DNA of 46,363 bases from a virus: IMG/VR virus record IMGVR_UViG_3300025849_000066, positions 1-46,363 of that record; one strand, written 5' to 3'. The notes under the pieces were generated by a model. It did not search any database, was not told the origin of the DNA, and worked only from the letters and a program-made list of their open reading frames with translations. The position numbers and the translations under genes are program-made. The stretch's first letter is position 1. Each line of letters begins with the position of its first letter. Of this stretch, positions 22,484-32,908 are shown one piece after another.

Positions 22484-24767
22484 GGTTAATGCCTTTGTAA
22501 AAGGGCTAGTAACAGAAGCCAGTCCAATGACTTTCCCGGATAACGCTTCTCTTGATGAATTAAATTTAGTATTGAACAAAGATGGTTCCCGTAAGCGTAG
22601 ATTCGGAATGGATTTAGAATCTGGATACACGGTAATCAATTCAACTCAGAATCTCACCGCATCCGTATCTTTGAACTCATTCTCTTGGAAGTCTCCGGGA
22701 GGTTTTTCAAATAGGGAATTTGCTGTAGTACAGTTTGGTACACAGTTAAACTTCTTTGATTCCTACCAATTACCTATAAGTAGAAACTTGCTTAAACAAG
22801 TCTACTTGAGTAATGACCCAACATCTGTGGTATCAATCACTTCAGTAGATGGTGTTCTGGTAGTAGTGAATGGTGATGGTGTGGTGTATGTGTTCACGTT
22901 TGATGGAACAAACATCAATCAGGACTCAGGAAGGTTGAAGATAAGGGATTTGTTTGGTGTAGAAGATAAAATAGATGGTTCCGACCTGTTGGCAGGGAGT
23001 GGTTTATCCATCCGCCCAGTTAACACAACTAACGCCCATTTATATAATCTACGAAACCAGACGTTTGCTATACCGCGTTTCAGGGGAACTGGTCCAGGGG
23101 CTGAAACGCTGTTTGACTGTATCACCTCATTCAGAACTACATCTGGTAAATACCCGTCAAACTCAGATAACGTCATCTCCTATCTATATTCTAACCCGAA
23201 TGATTTAGATGACCGAACTACCAAACGTTATTTCCAAGATGACAACATTAATAACCCTATCGGCACCCACAGGGCACCTGTAGGCTACTTCATCATTGAT
23301 GCGTTTAATCGGGGATCTTCTCGGTTAAGTGAGTATCAGATTATGATGACAACCTATCCAACCAATACTGTGAACATTACCTCCCTACCTACAGACCAAA
23401 CCCCCGGTGGTGCTAATGTAGTTTCTGCATACGCTGGAAGGGTGTGGTTCTCTGGTTTCAGTTCACAACTAAATGGCGGAGACTCCCAATCTCCTAGGAT
23501 GGGTTCTTATGTATTGTTCTCTAGACTCGTACAGAGTAATGCTGATATCTATAAATGTTATCAGGAAGGGGACCCTACATCATCTGAACTTCCAGACCTT
23601 GTGGATACAGACGGGGGCTTCATCCGTTTAGATGGTGCATACAACATTCAAAGACTGATTAACGTAGGGGATTCCCTTATGGTTATCGCTGAGAATGGTG
23701 TGTGGAGGGTAACAGGGGGCAGTGGTTATGGGTTTAAGGCTACCGACTATTTGACATCTAAGATTACAGAACACGGAAGTATTTCTCCTAACTCTGTAGT
23801 ATTGGTGGATAACACTATTATGTATTGGTCTGACGATGGTATCTACCATGTAACTAAGAACCAGTATGGTGACTGGGCAGCCAACAACCTAACAACTACT
23901 TCAATCCAAACCTACTACGATAAAATAGCATCTCTCAGTAAGAAGTTTGCTATTGGTATCTACGATAGTTATCTGAGGCAAGTGCGATGGTTGTATAACA
24001 ACCAGATAGACGCTTCAACCAAATCAATGGAACTGATTCTAGATTTGAATCTAGGAGCTTTCTATCCAGCTCAGATACCTCCGTTAACCGGTTCTCAATA
24101 CCCTAGAGTTATGGGAGTATTAAGGGCCCCTCCATATCAGCTGGTAACTAAGAATAGGGAATTGATTAATAGCTCCGGCGAATTAATCTCTTCCAATGAT
24201 GGGTCAAGTGTTACAGTTTCTGGAACTGTTCTGGACTCCTCCTTATCCGAAATCTATTACATAGTTGCTACAGGTATATCTAACGGAGGTGTTAATTACA
24301 CATTTGCTATTTATAACGATGTGGAGTTCCTTGATTGGAAATCTATTGATGGTGTCGGGGTAGATGCTGGAGGGTTCCTGTTAACAGGGTGGACTGGCAT
24401 GGGAGACTTCCAAAGACAGAAACAAGTTCCATACATTACCGTGTATTCGCGTAAAACTGAAACAGGTTTCTCTACGGAATATGTTCCATTAAATAGTTCA
24501 TCCATAATTCTCCAGAGTCAATGGAACTGGACTAATAGCGCAGAATCTGGTAAATGGGGTAATCCATTCCAATGCTACAGACACAAGCGATTGTGGACTC
24601 CTGAATTCCAATCCTCAGGATTTGATGATGGGGAGAGTGTTGTAGTTACCCGTAATAAGTTGAGAGGCAGGGGTAGAGTGTTGTCCCTCCGTTTCTCCAC
24701 AGAGCCTAAGAAATATTTCAACTTAGTTGGGTGGAGCTTCATAGCAACTGTTAATGGGAGCGTATAG
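22458..24767 (+). CDS. Tail nozzle (T7 gp12-like tail tube protein B)
   Basis: The 769-aa protein starts with a segment typical of gp12 nozzles, VNAFVKGLVTEASPMTFPDNASLDELN, including NKDGSRKRRFGMD. The rest is beta-propeller-like, with repeated strand-turn-strand units (NGVWRVTGGSGYGF, DGIYHVTKNQYGDW). It builds the distal tube and the spike attachment platform. Position after gp11 supports this. Confidence 0.92.
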   Translation: MAKQAAAVEVNAFVKGLVTEASPMTFPDNASLDELNLVLNKDGSRKRRFGMDLESGYTVINSTQNLTASVSLNSFSWKSPGGFSNREFAVVQFGTQLNFFDSYQLPISRNLLKQVYLSNDPTSVVSITSVDGVLVVVNGDGVVYVFTFDGTNINQDSGRLKIRDLFGVEDKIDGSDLLAGSGLSIRPVNTTNAHLYNLRNQTFAIPRFRGTGPGAETLFDCITSFRTTSGKYPSNSDNVISYLYSNPNDLDDRTTKRYFQDDNINNPIGTHRAPVGYFIIDAFNRGSSRLSEYQIMMTTYPTNTVNITSLPTDQTPGGANVVSAYAGRVWFSGFSSQLNGGDSQSPRMGSYVLFSRLVQSNADIYKCYQEGDPTSSELPDLVDTDGGFIRLDGAYNIQRLINVGDSLMVIAENGVWRVTGGSGYGFKATDYLTSKITEHGSISPNSVVLVDNTIMYWSDDGIYHVTKNQYGDWAANNLTTTSIQTYYDKIASLSKKFAIGIYDSYLRQVRWLYNNQIDASTKSMELILDLNLGAFYPAQIPPLTGSQYPRVMGVLRAPPYQLVTKNRELINSSGELISSNDGSSVTVSGTVLDSSLSEIYYIVATGISNGGVNYTFAIYNDVEFLDWKSIDGVGVDAGGFLLTGWTGMGDFQRQKQVPYITVYSRKTETGFSTEYVPLNSSSIILQSQWNWTNSAESGKWGNPFQCYRHKRLWTPEFQSSGFDDGESVVVTRNKLRGRGRVLSLRFSTEPKKYFNLVGWSFIATVNGSV

Positions 24768-25069
24768 TGGTTCATCGAAAGATTGAAACCATCTATGTGG
24801 GTATAGACTTTTGGGCACAGGGGGAATTCTGCGAGGAATTCCTCTTCCTCCACTGTGATGTGTACGATAAAAAACTTAAGACATTAAGAAAAATTAAAGA
24901 AATGTTAGCCGAATTCAAAATTGAGATAGCTAAATTTGGGTATGATAAACCCTTATTTACTTATACACAAAACCCTCGATGGGTAAAACTTTTGGGGGCT
25001 ACATTTCATAACAGTTTTGAATTTGAAGGTAGATATTTTGAGGTGTGGAAATGGGAATTGAAACCATAG
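24767..25069 (+). CDS. GNAT-like small protein (position of T7 gp13), GTG start
   Basis: The 100-aa protein starts at GTG overlapping the nozzle stop, with GGGAG upstream. The C-terminal NPRWVKLLGATFHNSFEFEGRYFEVWKWE is reminiscent of the end of GNAT acetyltransferase folds, which T7-like gp13 proteins resemble. At 100 aa it may lack part of the acetyl-CoA site, so enzymatic activity is doubtful. It probably helps virion assembly. Confidence 0.65.
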   Translation: MVHRKIETIYVGIDFWAQGEFCEEFLFLHCDVYDKKLKTLRKIKEMLAEFKIEIAKFGYDKPLFTYTQNPRWVKLLGATFHNSFEFEGRYFEVWKWELKP

Positions 25070-25590
25070 CTTTAGTAGTAGCTGCTGTAGGTGCTACTGC
25101 AACAGTAGCAGGCACTATGCAACAGAACCGCCAAGCACGTAAAGCGGCAGGGGCGCAGAAGGAAGCTTCAGACGTAAGCTCAGCTCAACAGCGAATTGAG
25201 GATATGGAACAACGTAGGCAGCAGATTAGGCAGCAACGTATCCGACAATCTCAAATAGAACAAAGTGCTTCTAACGCAGGTGTTAGTGAAAGCTCGGGTG
25301 AATTAGGAAGCCTGTCAGCTCTATCCACTAATGCAGCGTCTAATCTGGCAATGATGTCTGGACGTAATCTAGCTGCTCAGGGTATTGGTGCCGCTAATCA
25401 ACAAGCTGCTAATGCTCAAGGACAAGCTCAAACTTGGGGAGCCATTAGTCAGTTAGGCGGTGCGGCCATGAGACTAGGTGTTCAAGGTGGGGCTACTAGA
25501 GGTGCTATGAACCTATTTGCTCCAGCATCAGCAGGTAAGCTGTCCACAGATACAGATAACATGATTCTAGGCAATCCAAACTTATTCTAA
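25051..25590 (+). CDS. Internal virion protein, T7 gp14-like
   Basis: The 179-aa protein starts MGIETIALVVAAVGATATVAG, a hydrophobic N terminus. A Gln/Arg-rich helical centre and an Ala/Gly/Gln-rich end follow (NLAAQGIGAANQQAANAQGQ). This is the pattern of the gp14-type ejection protein that enters the host outer membrane during DNA entry. ATG 25051 is preferred over an in-frame GTG two codons earlier because of the AGGTG spacing. Two larger ejection proteins follow. Confidence 0.85.
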   Translation: MGIETIALVVAAVGATATVAGTMQQNRQARKAAGAQKEASDVSSAQQRIEDMEQRRQQIRQQRIRQSQIEQSASNAGVSESSGELGSLSALSTNAASNLAMMSGRNLAAQGIGAANQQAANAQGQAQTWGAISQLGGAAMRLGVQGGATRGAMNLFAPASAGKLSTDTDNMILGNPNLF

Positions 25591-25599
25591 GGATAAACT

Positions 25600-28500
25600 A
25601 TGTCGCAGCTTGATATCTTTAATGCACAACCGGGATATTCGGTTGATGACTTTACAACAGAGGCTGCGGCAGCTGCTCCAGTAACAAGCATTGGTAGTAA
25701 CAAGAACCTAGCCGCTCACGCTGCAATGCTCAGCCCAACCCCTGACCAACAGGTACAAGTGTTTCAACAGTCTATGGGGGAGCTGAACCAAGAAGGCTCT
25801 TCTCAAACTGCTGATTCTGTAATTGCTAATGCCCAAGGGGAAACCCTTAGTGGTTATCGTCGAGCGGCTGCTGATTTACTGACAGACCCAAGTTCAACAG
25901 ATGAATGGAAAATCTCAGCACTGAATGCAATTAACAACCCTGATAATACACTGTTTAACCCACGAGCCATGGTTGCTACCCGTGTAGCGGAGCAGCCAGT
26001 AAAAGGTGAAGGGAATGAAGCAGCTGATTTACGTGGATTGTTCGCAGCAGGTATTACAAGCGTTTTAGATTATCAGCGTGAAAAACAAAAACTGTATAAT
26101 GAAATGCAGTTGCGTGAAGACGCTAATAAGGCAGCAAGTTATGTTGGCGCAGCAGAGGACTTTATTCCTTTAGTTCAAGGCTACAAGGAAGCCCGTATCA
26201 ACAGTGACCTCTTAGGAGCAGACTCCACTAAGCTTAGGACAGCATGGGATACAGTCTGGACTGGTGAGACGAAGGCAGACCGTCGTGACTGGTTTAATAG
26301 AATTCCTCTGGAAGACCGTTCTAGGGTTCTTAATAAAGTGATGGATGTAGTAGGTTCTAACGGACAAACCATCCTCCTCCCAGAACAGTATGACAATGCA
26401 AACATGCGAGCACTTCAGGATATGGTGGATTCTGGAAGCTATTCAGCTACAGAACAAACTGTTGACAACGTGCTAGGTGTTTTGGACGCAGTGGGTATCG
26501 GTTCATTCCTCCGTAAAGGTATTACTAGCCTTAAGGGTGCTCGTGAGTTTAGTGATGTTGAGCGTTCTTGGAAACGCCGATTCACAACCTCAGACGTACA
26601 GCCAACTACCCCTTCTCAGACAGTTAAAGATGCTAACCCAGAAATGGGACGCAACATGCATGAGGCGGTAGAGAATGATACGACGGGAGATATTGCTAAC
26701 GCTCTTTATGGTAGCAGCCGTGAAGATGCTATTGCACACGATATCGCTCCACAAGTATCAACAGTCGATGGACGTGTACAATCCAAGGTGCAGCATCCAG
26801 AGCGAAACTCAGACTTCGCATACATGCCAGATGCTGATGTCCTCGACTTCGTTGACCGCTCAGGAGCCAGCTCATTCTCCCCAGCAGAGAAGAACCGACT
26901 GAGAGCACAGGCTGTGAATGATTTCACAAACGCCACAGGGTTCACCTATCGTAAGGAGATGTCTAGTATTGATTCTCTTCCAGATGGTGTTGGATTCAAA
27001 GCTGTGATGGGTCCTGCTAACTCTGGATGGAGCAAGCTAGATGACGTTGTTCAACAAGCTGCGTTCGCTCTACGCAACTACGGTATAACTCCTGACAACA
27101 TTAAAATACTATCACGTGTTGGTGATGAATACCACCCAGTGAGTATGGAAGATGCTATAAATGTAACAAGGGATGAAGGTGATTTCCTTTTACAGATTAA
27201 CCACGATTATAAATTCTCTGCCAAGGATGTTCTAGATGAGGGCTGGGAAGCTTTCGATGTTAAACGCAACCTATTAGATACTTGGTTTAAGAATACCGGC
27301 AAACGTGGACAAGGGTCAGCTGCTTCTAACCTGTTAGACCCACAGAGCATGTTAAACTTCAACCTGACCAAAGGTGCTACCGTTTCTGGTGCTCGTGGTG
27401 CTCAGTTGGAAGTTAAGATGGGACATATAATCAAACGCTATATAGATAATGTTAAAAGCTTGGGTCACACTGAGCAACAAGCCTTGTTCGCTAAGATTCG
27501 TGAAGCCAACATTAAAGGTGAGAGCTACAACTACACCAACATGTTAGCAGAAGGCTTCTCCACACGTGCTATTAATGCGTTAGAAGATTGGAAGACTGCT
27601 CAAGATACTCTGTATGCTTTATCAAACCGTGACATGATAAAGCTATTAACTAACCTTGGATATGGTGTGATGGACCATCCAGATTCAGGTACACTCCTGT
27701 TTGTTAAAGAACAGCCTCGTACAGCTGTTTCTGAAGGCACCATGGTGTATGACCCACTAGATGGCTCTACTCGTAGAATGTCTAAAGAGGAAATCTCAGA
27801 CTGGTATTCAGGAAATCAGAACATTGCTAAAACAGCTCATCCAATGGAAGTTGGTGGGGTGCATGTCGAGCATGTTCTAAACCGTAACGCAGCAGACTCT
27901 ACATATGTTCGTGCTCTAAATAATAATGACACAGTTCTAAACTACCGTAAAGGTTATTATTCTGTTCGTTATGAGAACCCACACTTCATTGAGAAGCGTA
28001 TGGTTGATGAGAACGGAAAGCCATTGTTAGATGCTGGTGGTCGTGAACGTTGGAAAGCTGTAGCAACTGCCGATACTGTTCCTAACGCTAAACGTGCAAT
28101 AGAACGTTTAACAGCAACAGCTGGCGGGGAATACCGTTATCGTGCGGATTTAAAAGGAGCGGATTTTGATGCAGCATCTGCTCAGTCTTTACAGGCTGGA
28201 GGTATGTCTTCACAGCGTATCCGTGGACAACGTTTGGAAGAAGGCTTAGGCAGTAATAACATTGACTCTGATGCCCACATAGAAGCTCCTATCAACTCTC
28301 TGATTCACTCAGCAAGCTCAATTGCTCAGCGTGTGTCTCATCGAGATTGGATTGAAACTACTAAAGCACGCTTCATGGCTCAGTTTGGTGAAGTTCTTCC
28401 TAAGAGTAAGGGACGTGCTCAGTTCCCTAAATCTCGTGCAGATATTGGGCAACCGGGAATCGAGAACAAGATGACTCGAGATGCTCGTACAACATACGAG

Positions 28501-30321
28501 TATATCTGTCAAATGGAAAATGGATTCGTCAACGGTATTGATGACGGCTATAAAGCGGTATTTAACGCATTAGCTGATACTGTCGGTACACGTGGGATGG
28601 GTACAATTGAGAAGGGGCTTAGAAGTGTTGCCAATGCAAGTGGTCCATCTGCTCAGGTTAAGAAGTTGGCATTTAACCTCTTACTGGCATTGAACCCTTT
28701 GCGACAATTCTTGGTACAGAGTCATCAGGCTCTGATGCTGGGAGCTACATTCCCTCTATACACGGCTGGTAGATTGGTTCCAGACCTAGCTATTATCTTG
28801 ACTAAACATCTAGGGGAAGTTAGTAAGATACCAATCCCTGACACCTACTGGAGACAGTGGGGACGTACTCCGCAGGAAGCGGAAGCTATGTTCCAAGCTC
28901 TCAAACAGAGCGGAATTGCAGCAGGTATTAAACAACACGAGTTAGTGCGTGAAGGTTTAAACTCCCTATCTGATGCATCAGCTGCTAGCAAGTTCCGTTT
29001 GAGTTCATCTCCTCTAGCTGCTCCAATGAATGCTTTGAAAAAAATCACTTCCGTATCTCGTAAGATTGGTTTTGATTTCGGTGAGTATCTCTCATCCTCA
29101 GCATCATTCCTTGCTCATTACGATGACGCAATTAGGAAAGGTGTTAAGATGGATGCAGAAGGTATTGAGGATACATTTGCTAAGAGCCGTAACTATGTTT
29201 ATAACATGGACCGTGCTGGCGCAATGCCATATAACCATAATAGCTTAGCTATGTTCACTATGTTCTTGCAGGTTCCTCACAAAGCATTAACTCAGCTCCT
29301 GTTTAACCGAGGGATTTCTCGGAAGGATAGAGCTAAGATGTTTACCTTTATGACAGCTATCTACGGACCAACCGCTGTTATCGGACTTGTTCCGGGAACA
29401 GGTGATGCTGTTGACAACTTCTTTGGGAACTTACTTCCAGAAGAGCCTACTACCCGTAACGCATTAAGAACAGGTCTGGAAACGTATATTCTCAACAAAG
29501 TCTTCACTGATTTCTACGGTGAAGATGTAAGTTTAGATTATAGCTCTCTGGCCCCTCTGGACGCTTATGGTATAACCCAGTTCTTGCAGACAGCTTTCGA
29601 TGAAGGTTTAACCAAGCTCATTACCAACTCTCCGGGTGGTAGCTTGCTGTTTGGTACAAACCCTCGTGTAGCTCAGGTAGTGAGTACAATGGGGAGCTTG
29701 ATGGGGATGGGAGACTTGAAGGAACAAGACCCAGTTAAATGGAGTAACTTGTGGAAGGATATTGCAGCTACATCATCAGGCTATTCCAATGCGGCTAAAG
29801 CTAAAATGATGTTAGAGTATGGTAAGAAGTATGGGGCGTTAGGCGGAACCACTGACCAGAACGTTAACAAATTCGAAGCTATTGCTCAAGCTTTCGGTAT
29901 TCCTACACAGGATTCTGAGAACAACAGAAAGGTATTAGATTCCACTTGGAAAACTCAAGAAGCCTTTGATAATGATGTTAAGAGCACTTATCAGAAGTAC
30001 GCTAAGATGTTAGTACAGGATGGTATGACAGCCGACCAACAAGAGTATATTATCAAAATGTCTCAAATTGAAATGGCTGCATATGGGAACAATGACCGAG
30101 CAGCTCACATTTGGAACCAAGAGCTTAAAAAGCAAATGGTGAATGGTGATGTTCGTGTTATGGAGAAAATCTTGAGTATGGGTGGATGGGCTAAGCCTGA
30201 AGAAACTCGACACTTGATTGATATCGTTCCGGGAATCTCAGAAGAACAGCGTGAAAACTTACGAAGTGTATTGGATTACAACTTCTCAATCCGCGATGAC
30301 CTTAATAAGGGTGATAAATAA
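25600..30321 (+). CDS. Very large internal virion / ejection protein (1573 aa)
   Basis: It has the size class of T7 gp16-type ejection proteins. The N-terminal 300 residues are helical and acidic without a clear lytic transglycosylase motif. The centre is rich in charged helices. The C-terminal third has hydrophobic stretches (LAIILTKHLGEV, FTFMTAIYGPTAVIGLVPGTG) and AYGITQFLQTAFDEG. It should form part of the trans-periplasmic channel for DNA entry. It is placed before, not after, the 604-aa partner, the reverse of the T7 gp15-gp16 order, if the correspondence holds. Confidence 0.85.
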   Translation: MSQLDIFNAQPGYSVDDFTTEAAAAAPVTSIGSNKNLAAHAAMLSPTPDQQVQVFQQSMGELNQEGSSQTADSVIANAQGETLSGYRRAAADLLTDPSSTDEWKISALNAINNPDNTLFNPRAMVATRVAEQPVKGEGNEAADLRGLFAAGITSVLDYQREKQKLYNEMQLREDANKAASYVGAAEDFIPLVQGYKEARINSDLLGADSTKLRTAWDTVWTGETKADRRDWFNRIPLEDRSRVLNKVMDVVGSNGQTILLPEQYDNANMRALQDMVDSGSYSATEQTVDNVLGVLDAVGIGSFLRKGITSLKGAREFSDVERSWKRRFTTSDVQPTTPSQTVKDANPEMGRNMHEAVENDTTGDIANALYGSSREDAIAHDIAPQVSTVDGRVQSKVQHPERNSDFAYMPDADVLDFVDRSGASSFSPAEKNRLRAQAVNDFTNATGFTYRKEMSSIDSLPDGVGFKAVMGPANSGWSKLDDVVQQAAFALRNYGITPDNIKILSRVGDEYHPVSMEDAINVTRDEGDFLLQINHDYKFSAKDVLDEGWEAFDVKRNLLDTWFKNTGKRGQGSAASNLLDPQSMLNFNLTKGATVSGARGAQLEVKMGHIIKRYIDNVKSLGHTEQQALFAKIREANIKGESYNYTNMLAEGFSTRAINALEDWKTAQDTLYALSNRDMIKLLTNLGYGVMDHPDSGTLLFVKEQPRTAVSEGTMVYDPLDGSTRRMSKEEISDWYSGNQNIAKTAHPMEVGGVHVEHVLNRNAADSTYVRALNNNDTVLNYRKGYYSVRYENPHFIEKRMVDENGKPLLDAGGRERWKAVATADTVPNAKRAIERLTATAGGEYRYRADLKGADFDAASAQSLQAGGMSSQRIRGQRLEEGLGSNNIDSDAHIEAPINSLIHSASSIAQRVSHRDWIETTKARFMAQFGEVLPKSKGRAQFPKSRADIGQPGIENKMTRDARTTYEYICQMENGFVNGIDDGYKAVFNALADTVGTRGMGTIEKGLRSVANASGPSAQVKKLAFNLLLALNPLRQFLVQSHQALMLGATFPLYTAGRLVPDLAIILTKHLGEVSKIPIPDTYWRQWGRTPQEAEAMFQALKQSGIAAGIKQHELVREGLNSLSDASAASKFRLSSSPLAAPMNALKKITSVSRKIGFDFGEYLSSSASFLAHYDDAIRKGVKMDAEGIEDTFAKSRNYVYNMDRAGAMPYNHNSLAMFTMFLQVPHKALTQLLFNRGISRKDRAKMFTFMTAIYGPTAVIGLVPGTGDAVDNFFGNLLPEEPTTRNALRTGLETYILNKVFTDFYGEDVSLDYSSLAPLDAYGITQFLQTAFDEGLTKLITNSPGGSLLFGTNPRVAQVVSTMGSLMGMGDLKEQDPVKWSNLWKDIAATSSGYSNAAKAKMMLEYGKKYGALGGTTDQNVNKFEAIAQAFGIPTQDSENNRKVLDSTWKTQEAFDNDVKSTYQKYAKMLVQDGMTADQQEYIIKMSQIEMAAYGNNDRAAHIWNQELKKQMVNGDVRVMEKILSMGGWAKPEETRHLIDIVPGISEEQRENLRSVLDYNFSIRDDLNKGDK

Positions 30322-32135
30322 TGGCTCAAGGTATTTTTGAAAATCAGGATATTCAAGCCCCTCAAGGTGGGGCTTCAGTCCCTCAAGCTGTGGCTCCTGC
30401 CAATACTACAGCTAACACCCTTTCATCAATTGGACAGGGAGTGTCCAATCTGTTCTCGGGTATTGGGCAGACTGTCCAGCAGGGTAAGAAAGAGGCTGCT
30501 ACTAAAACTCAAGGTGATGTTCTCTCTCAATATGCACGTACCATTACAGGTTTAGATGCAGCGGTGTCTCAGGGCAGTATGAAGCTTGCTGATGCCAAGC
30601 GTCGTCAGAGGGCTACATACAACCAGCTAGTGGCTAACTACCCACAGCTTACAGATGACCTAACCAAGTTTAACTCTGCAATATCAGGTAGTGAAGGTTT
30701 GGGTGATACGCTGGCTAAAGGTACCACTGTAGACCAGCAGATTCAGGCAGACACCAAGAGCGCTACAGCAGCAGGTTTTATTCAACCGGGCATGTCTCCT
30801 ACCGAGCAAGAAAGTGGTTTGAATAAGTATCGTATTCAGCAGCAGAAGCTGAACGAGATGGATTTCTATTCTAAGCAACTAGAGATTCAAAACAAGCAGC
30901 TTTCCATTGTTAACACGCAAGAGAGCATTGCAAACAATCGGGTACAACGTGCAAACTCCGCTGTTGATTTGCAGATTAAGCGTAACAAGTTGGGGGTTCA
31001 AACAGCAACGGCTGATGTGGCAAACAATTATTTGCAGAAGACTTTGGGTAACATGGAGCAGCTCCGTCAGGACCTAGCTTCTGGTAAGATTTCACAAGAG
31101 CAGGCTCTACAGCAAACTCAGCAATGGCGTAATAGTTTCTCTTCTATTACTCAGCAGGTACGTGGTGTAGCTGGTGGGAATTTCGTAGATAGCTTAGCGT
31201 CACCAATGATGAATAGCTTGGATGCCTTTGACCAAGAACTGTCCGGTAAGATTACATCAGAGGTTGCTCAGAACAAGTTAGACCATGCTACAACTATGGC
31301 TGCTCTACCTTTCATGGCAGACCCTAAAGCAGCTTCAATTGCAGCAGCTAGTAAAATCTTTGCCAACGTTCCTCCACTCATCATGGCTAACTTTGGCCCT
31401 GAGATGATTAAGATTCTTCAGCGTAATGGTCAGCCAGCTTCCACCCCTCACAACGTCTTGTCTAATGACCCTGAGGATATGGGCGCTACTAAGCAATACA
31501 CTGATACGTTGAAATCAACTATTAACCGTTTTACTGGTAAGGATCCCACAGTAGAAGACCCACGCGGTTTGCAGAATGAATTGCAGATGAACGTTAACCA
31601 AGTATTGAAAAGTGTTGGTACCATGGGTTCTTCTGTGGATAACCCATCACAATTTAACAACGTGGTTGATTTCTTTGCTTCCCCTTCATTCTTAGATTTC
31701 CAGAAGCATGGTGGACAGATTGACCAGTCAAACCGTGAGGGTGCGTTAAACGTTGTACGTGAGCAGTATATGAATCAGCTTGTACCTGCAATGCAGAAAG
31801 AGTGGGAGGCCAGTAAGACAACTGACGGATATCCTACCCAAATGAAGCAAGTAGGTTTTGTCGATATGTCATCCCCTAATACGCAGAAAACTGAACAAGT
31901 TATAGACTATCGTTGGACAGGTCAGAGCATCGTATTCCAGCCCGCTAAAGGTATGGAGATCAATCGTGGTGCTGTGGCTAAAGCTAAAGAACTAAACCGT
32001 AAGCTTGCTCCTTTGGTTCAGAAGATGGTTATGATGGAGGCCCATATGGAAGGTAATCAGGATTATACTAAATACTTCAAGGAACAAGAGGGTAACATCT
32101 TCGGAACACCTAAGGAAGCAGTGAATGGACAATAA
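30321..32135 (+). CDS. Internal virion / ejection protein (604 aa)
   Basis: A Gln-, Asn- and Ala-rich, largely helical protein with long coiled stretches (MDFYSKQLEIQNKQLSIVNTQESIANNRVQ) and no catalytic motif visible. It overlaps the 1573-aa gene by 1 nt and precedes lysis genes. It probably corresponds to a gp15-like core/ejection protein. The assignment rests on position and composition. Confidence 0.8.
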   Translation: MAQGIFENQDIQAPQGGASVPQAVAPANTTANTLSSIGQGVSNLFSGIGQTVQQGKKEAATKTQGDVLSQYARTITGLDAAVSQGSMKLADAKRRQRATYNQLVANYPQLTDDLTKFNSAISGSEGLGDTLAKGTTVDQQIQADTKSATAAGFIQPGMSPTEQESGLNKYRIQQQKLNEMDFYSKQLEIQNKQLSIVNTQESIANNRVQRANSAVDLQIKRNKLGVQTATADVANNYLQKTLGNMEQLRQDLASGKISQEQALQQTQQWRNSFSSITQQVRGVAGGNFVDSLASPMMNSLDAFDQELSGKITSEVAQNKLDHATTMAALPFMADPKAASIAAASKIFANVPPLIMANFGPEMIKILQRNGQPASTPHNVLSNDPEDMGATKQYTDTLKSTINRFTGKDPTVEDPRGLQNELQMNVNQVLKSVGTMGSSVDNPSQFNNVVDFFASPSFLDFQKHGGQIDQSNREGALNVVREQYMNQLVPAMQKEWEASKTTDGYPTQMKQVGFVDMSSPNTQKTEQVIDYRWTGQSIVFQPAKGMEINRGAVAKAKELNRKLAPLVQKMVMMEAHMEGNQDYTKYFKEQEGNIFGTPKEAVNGQ

Positions 32136-32367
32136 GATTATTACTGGAGGCCAGATTTGTGGTAGTGGTTTGTTAGTGTGGCTTTCTCAGTTAGACCCAG
32201 CTTCTTGGAGTTATATAATTGGTATTGGGGGTGTCTTGGTAGGTACGGTGTTTGGTTTGTTCTGGCAGTATCGAAGGGATAAACGAGAGCGTCTTATCTT
32301 TGAGGCAACCCTAGAATCTCTAAAATCTAAAGGGGTAACTCTCAACGATGAACATGTCGTGGACTAA
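32125..32367 (+). CDS. Holin
   Basis: The 80-aa protein has a first hydrophobic stretch (GGQICGSGLLVWLSQL), a strong transmembrane segment (WSYIIGIGGVLVGTVFGLFW), then a basic and charged tail (QYRRDKRERL). Size, topology and overlap with the endolysin gene identify it as a holin that sets lysis timing; with a SAR endolysin it may be a pinholin-type. It overlaps the preceding gene by 11 nt. Confidence 0.85.
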   Translation: MDNKIITGGQICGSGLLVWLSQLDPASWSYIIGIGGVLVGTVFGLFWQYRRDKRERLIFEATLESLKSKGVTLNDEHVVD

Positions 32368-32908
32368 GCGACTGATGGCAGCAGGCACCCTCTTGGGTGT
32401 CTCTGTTATTGGAGTGGTTAAGTCCAATGAAGGTTATAGTGAATCCGCCTATTATGACAGTGCAGGTATTGCCACAATTTGTTATGGTGAAACCAATGGT
32501 GTTAAGATAGGGGATGTTAAAACTAAAGCTGAATGTGATGAACAGTTGGTAAGAAGTTTGGAATCCTACTCTAGAGCTTTAGATGGAATCCCCTTCAACA
32601 CTACAGATGTTGTAGCTCTTGGCGCATTAGACATGACCTATAACATTGGCGTCTATGGATTCAACAGCTCCTCTGTAAAGAAAGCTATCATAAAAGGGGA
32701 TTATGTTTCAGCTTCCAAACATGTGTTGGATTGGAAATATATTACCTACAAGGGTAGTAAGTATGATTGCTCTCATCTGGTCAAAGGTAAGCCTAATAGG
32801 GTTTGCTATGGGCTGTGGAAGCGTAGGCTGTGGCAGAGTGATGCTATAGGCAATAAGTTTAAAACTCCACAGGAAGCTATGGAGGCTCTCTATGCAACTA
32901 ATCGTTAA
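32348..32908 (+). CDS. SAR endolysin (P21/lambdoid lysozyme type)
   Basis: The 186-aa protein has a weakly hydrophobic N-terminal signal-anchor-release segment (MAAGTLLGVSVIGVV), then the catalytic triad pattern Glu28-x8-Asp37-x5-Thr43 (NEGYSESAYYDSAGIATI). The rest matches the GH24 muramidase fold (ALDMTYNIGVYGF). It is exported by the Sec system, tethered inactive, and released when the membrane is depolarised, then cleaves peptidoglycan. ATG 32354 (MSWTK) is an alternative start. Confidence 0.92.
   Translation: MNMSWTKRLMAAGTLLGVSVIGVVKSNEGYSESAYYDSAGIATICYGETNGVKIGDVKTKAECDEQLVRSLESYSRALDGIPFNTTDVVALGALDMTYNIGVYGFNSSSVKKAIIKGDYVSASKHVLDWKYITYKGSKYDCSHLVKGKPNRVCYGLWKRRLWQSDAIGNKFKTPQEAMEALYATNR

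Noticed and set aside
32196-32215. Third copy of the GGAGTTATATAA part of the dispersed element
   Set aside because: It lies in holin codons for WSYIIG and lacks the CCGATAAAA half and the inverted repeat.
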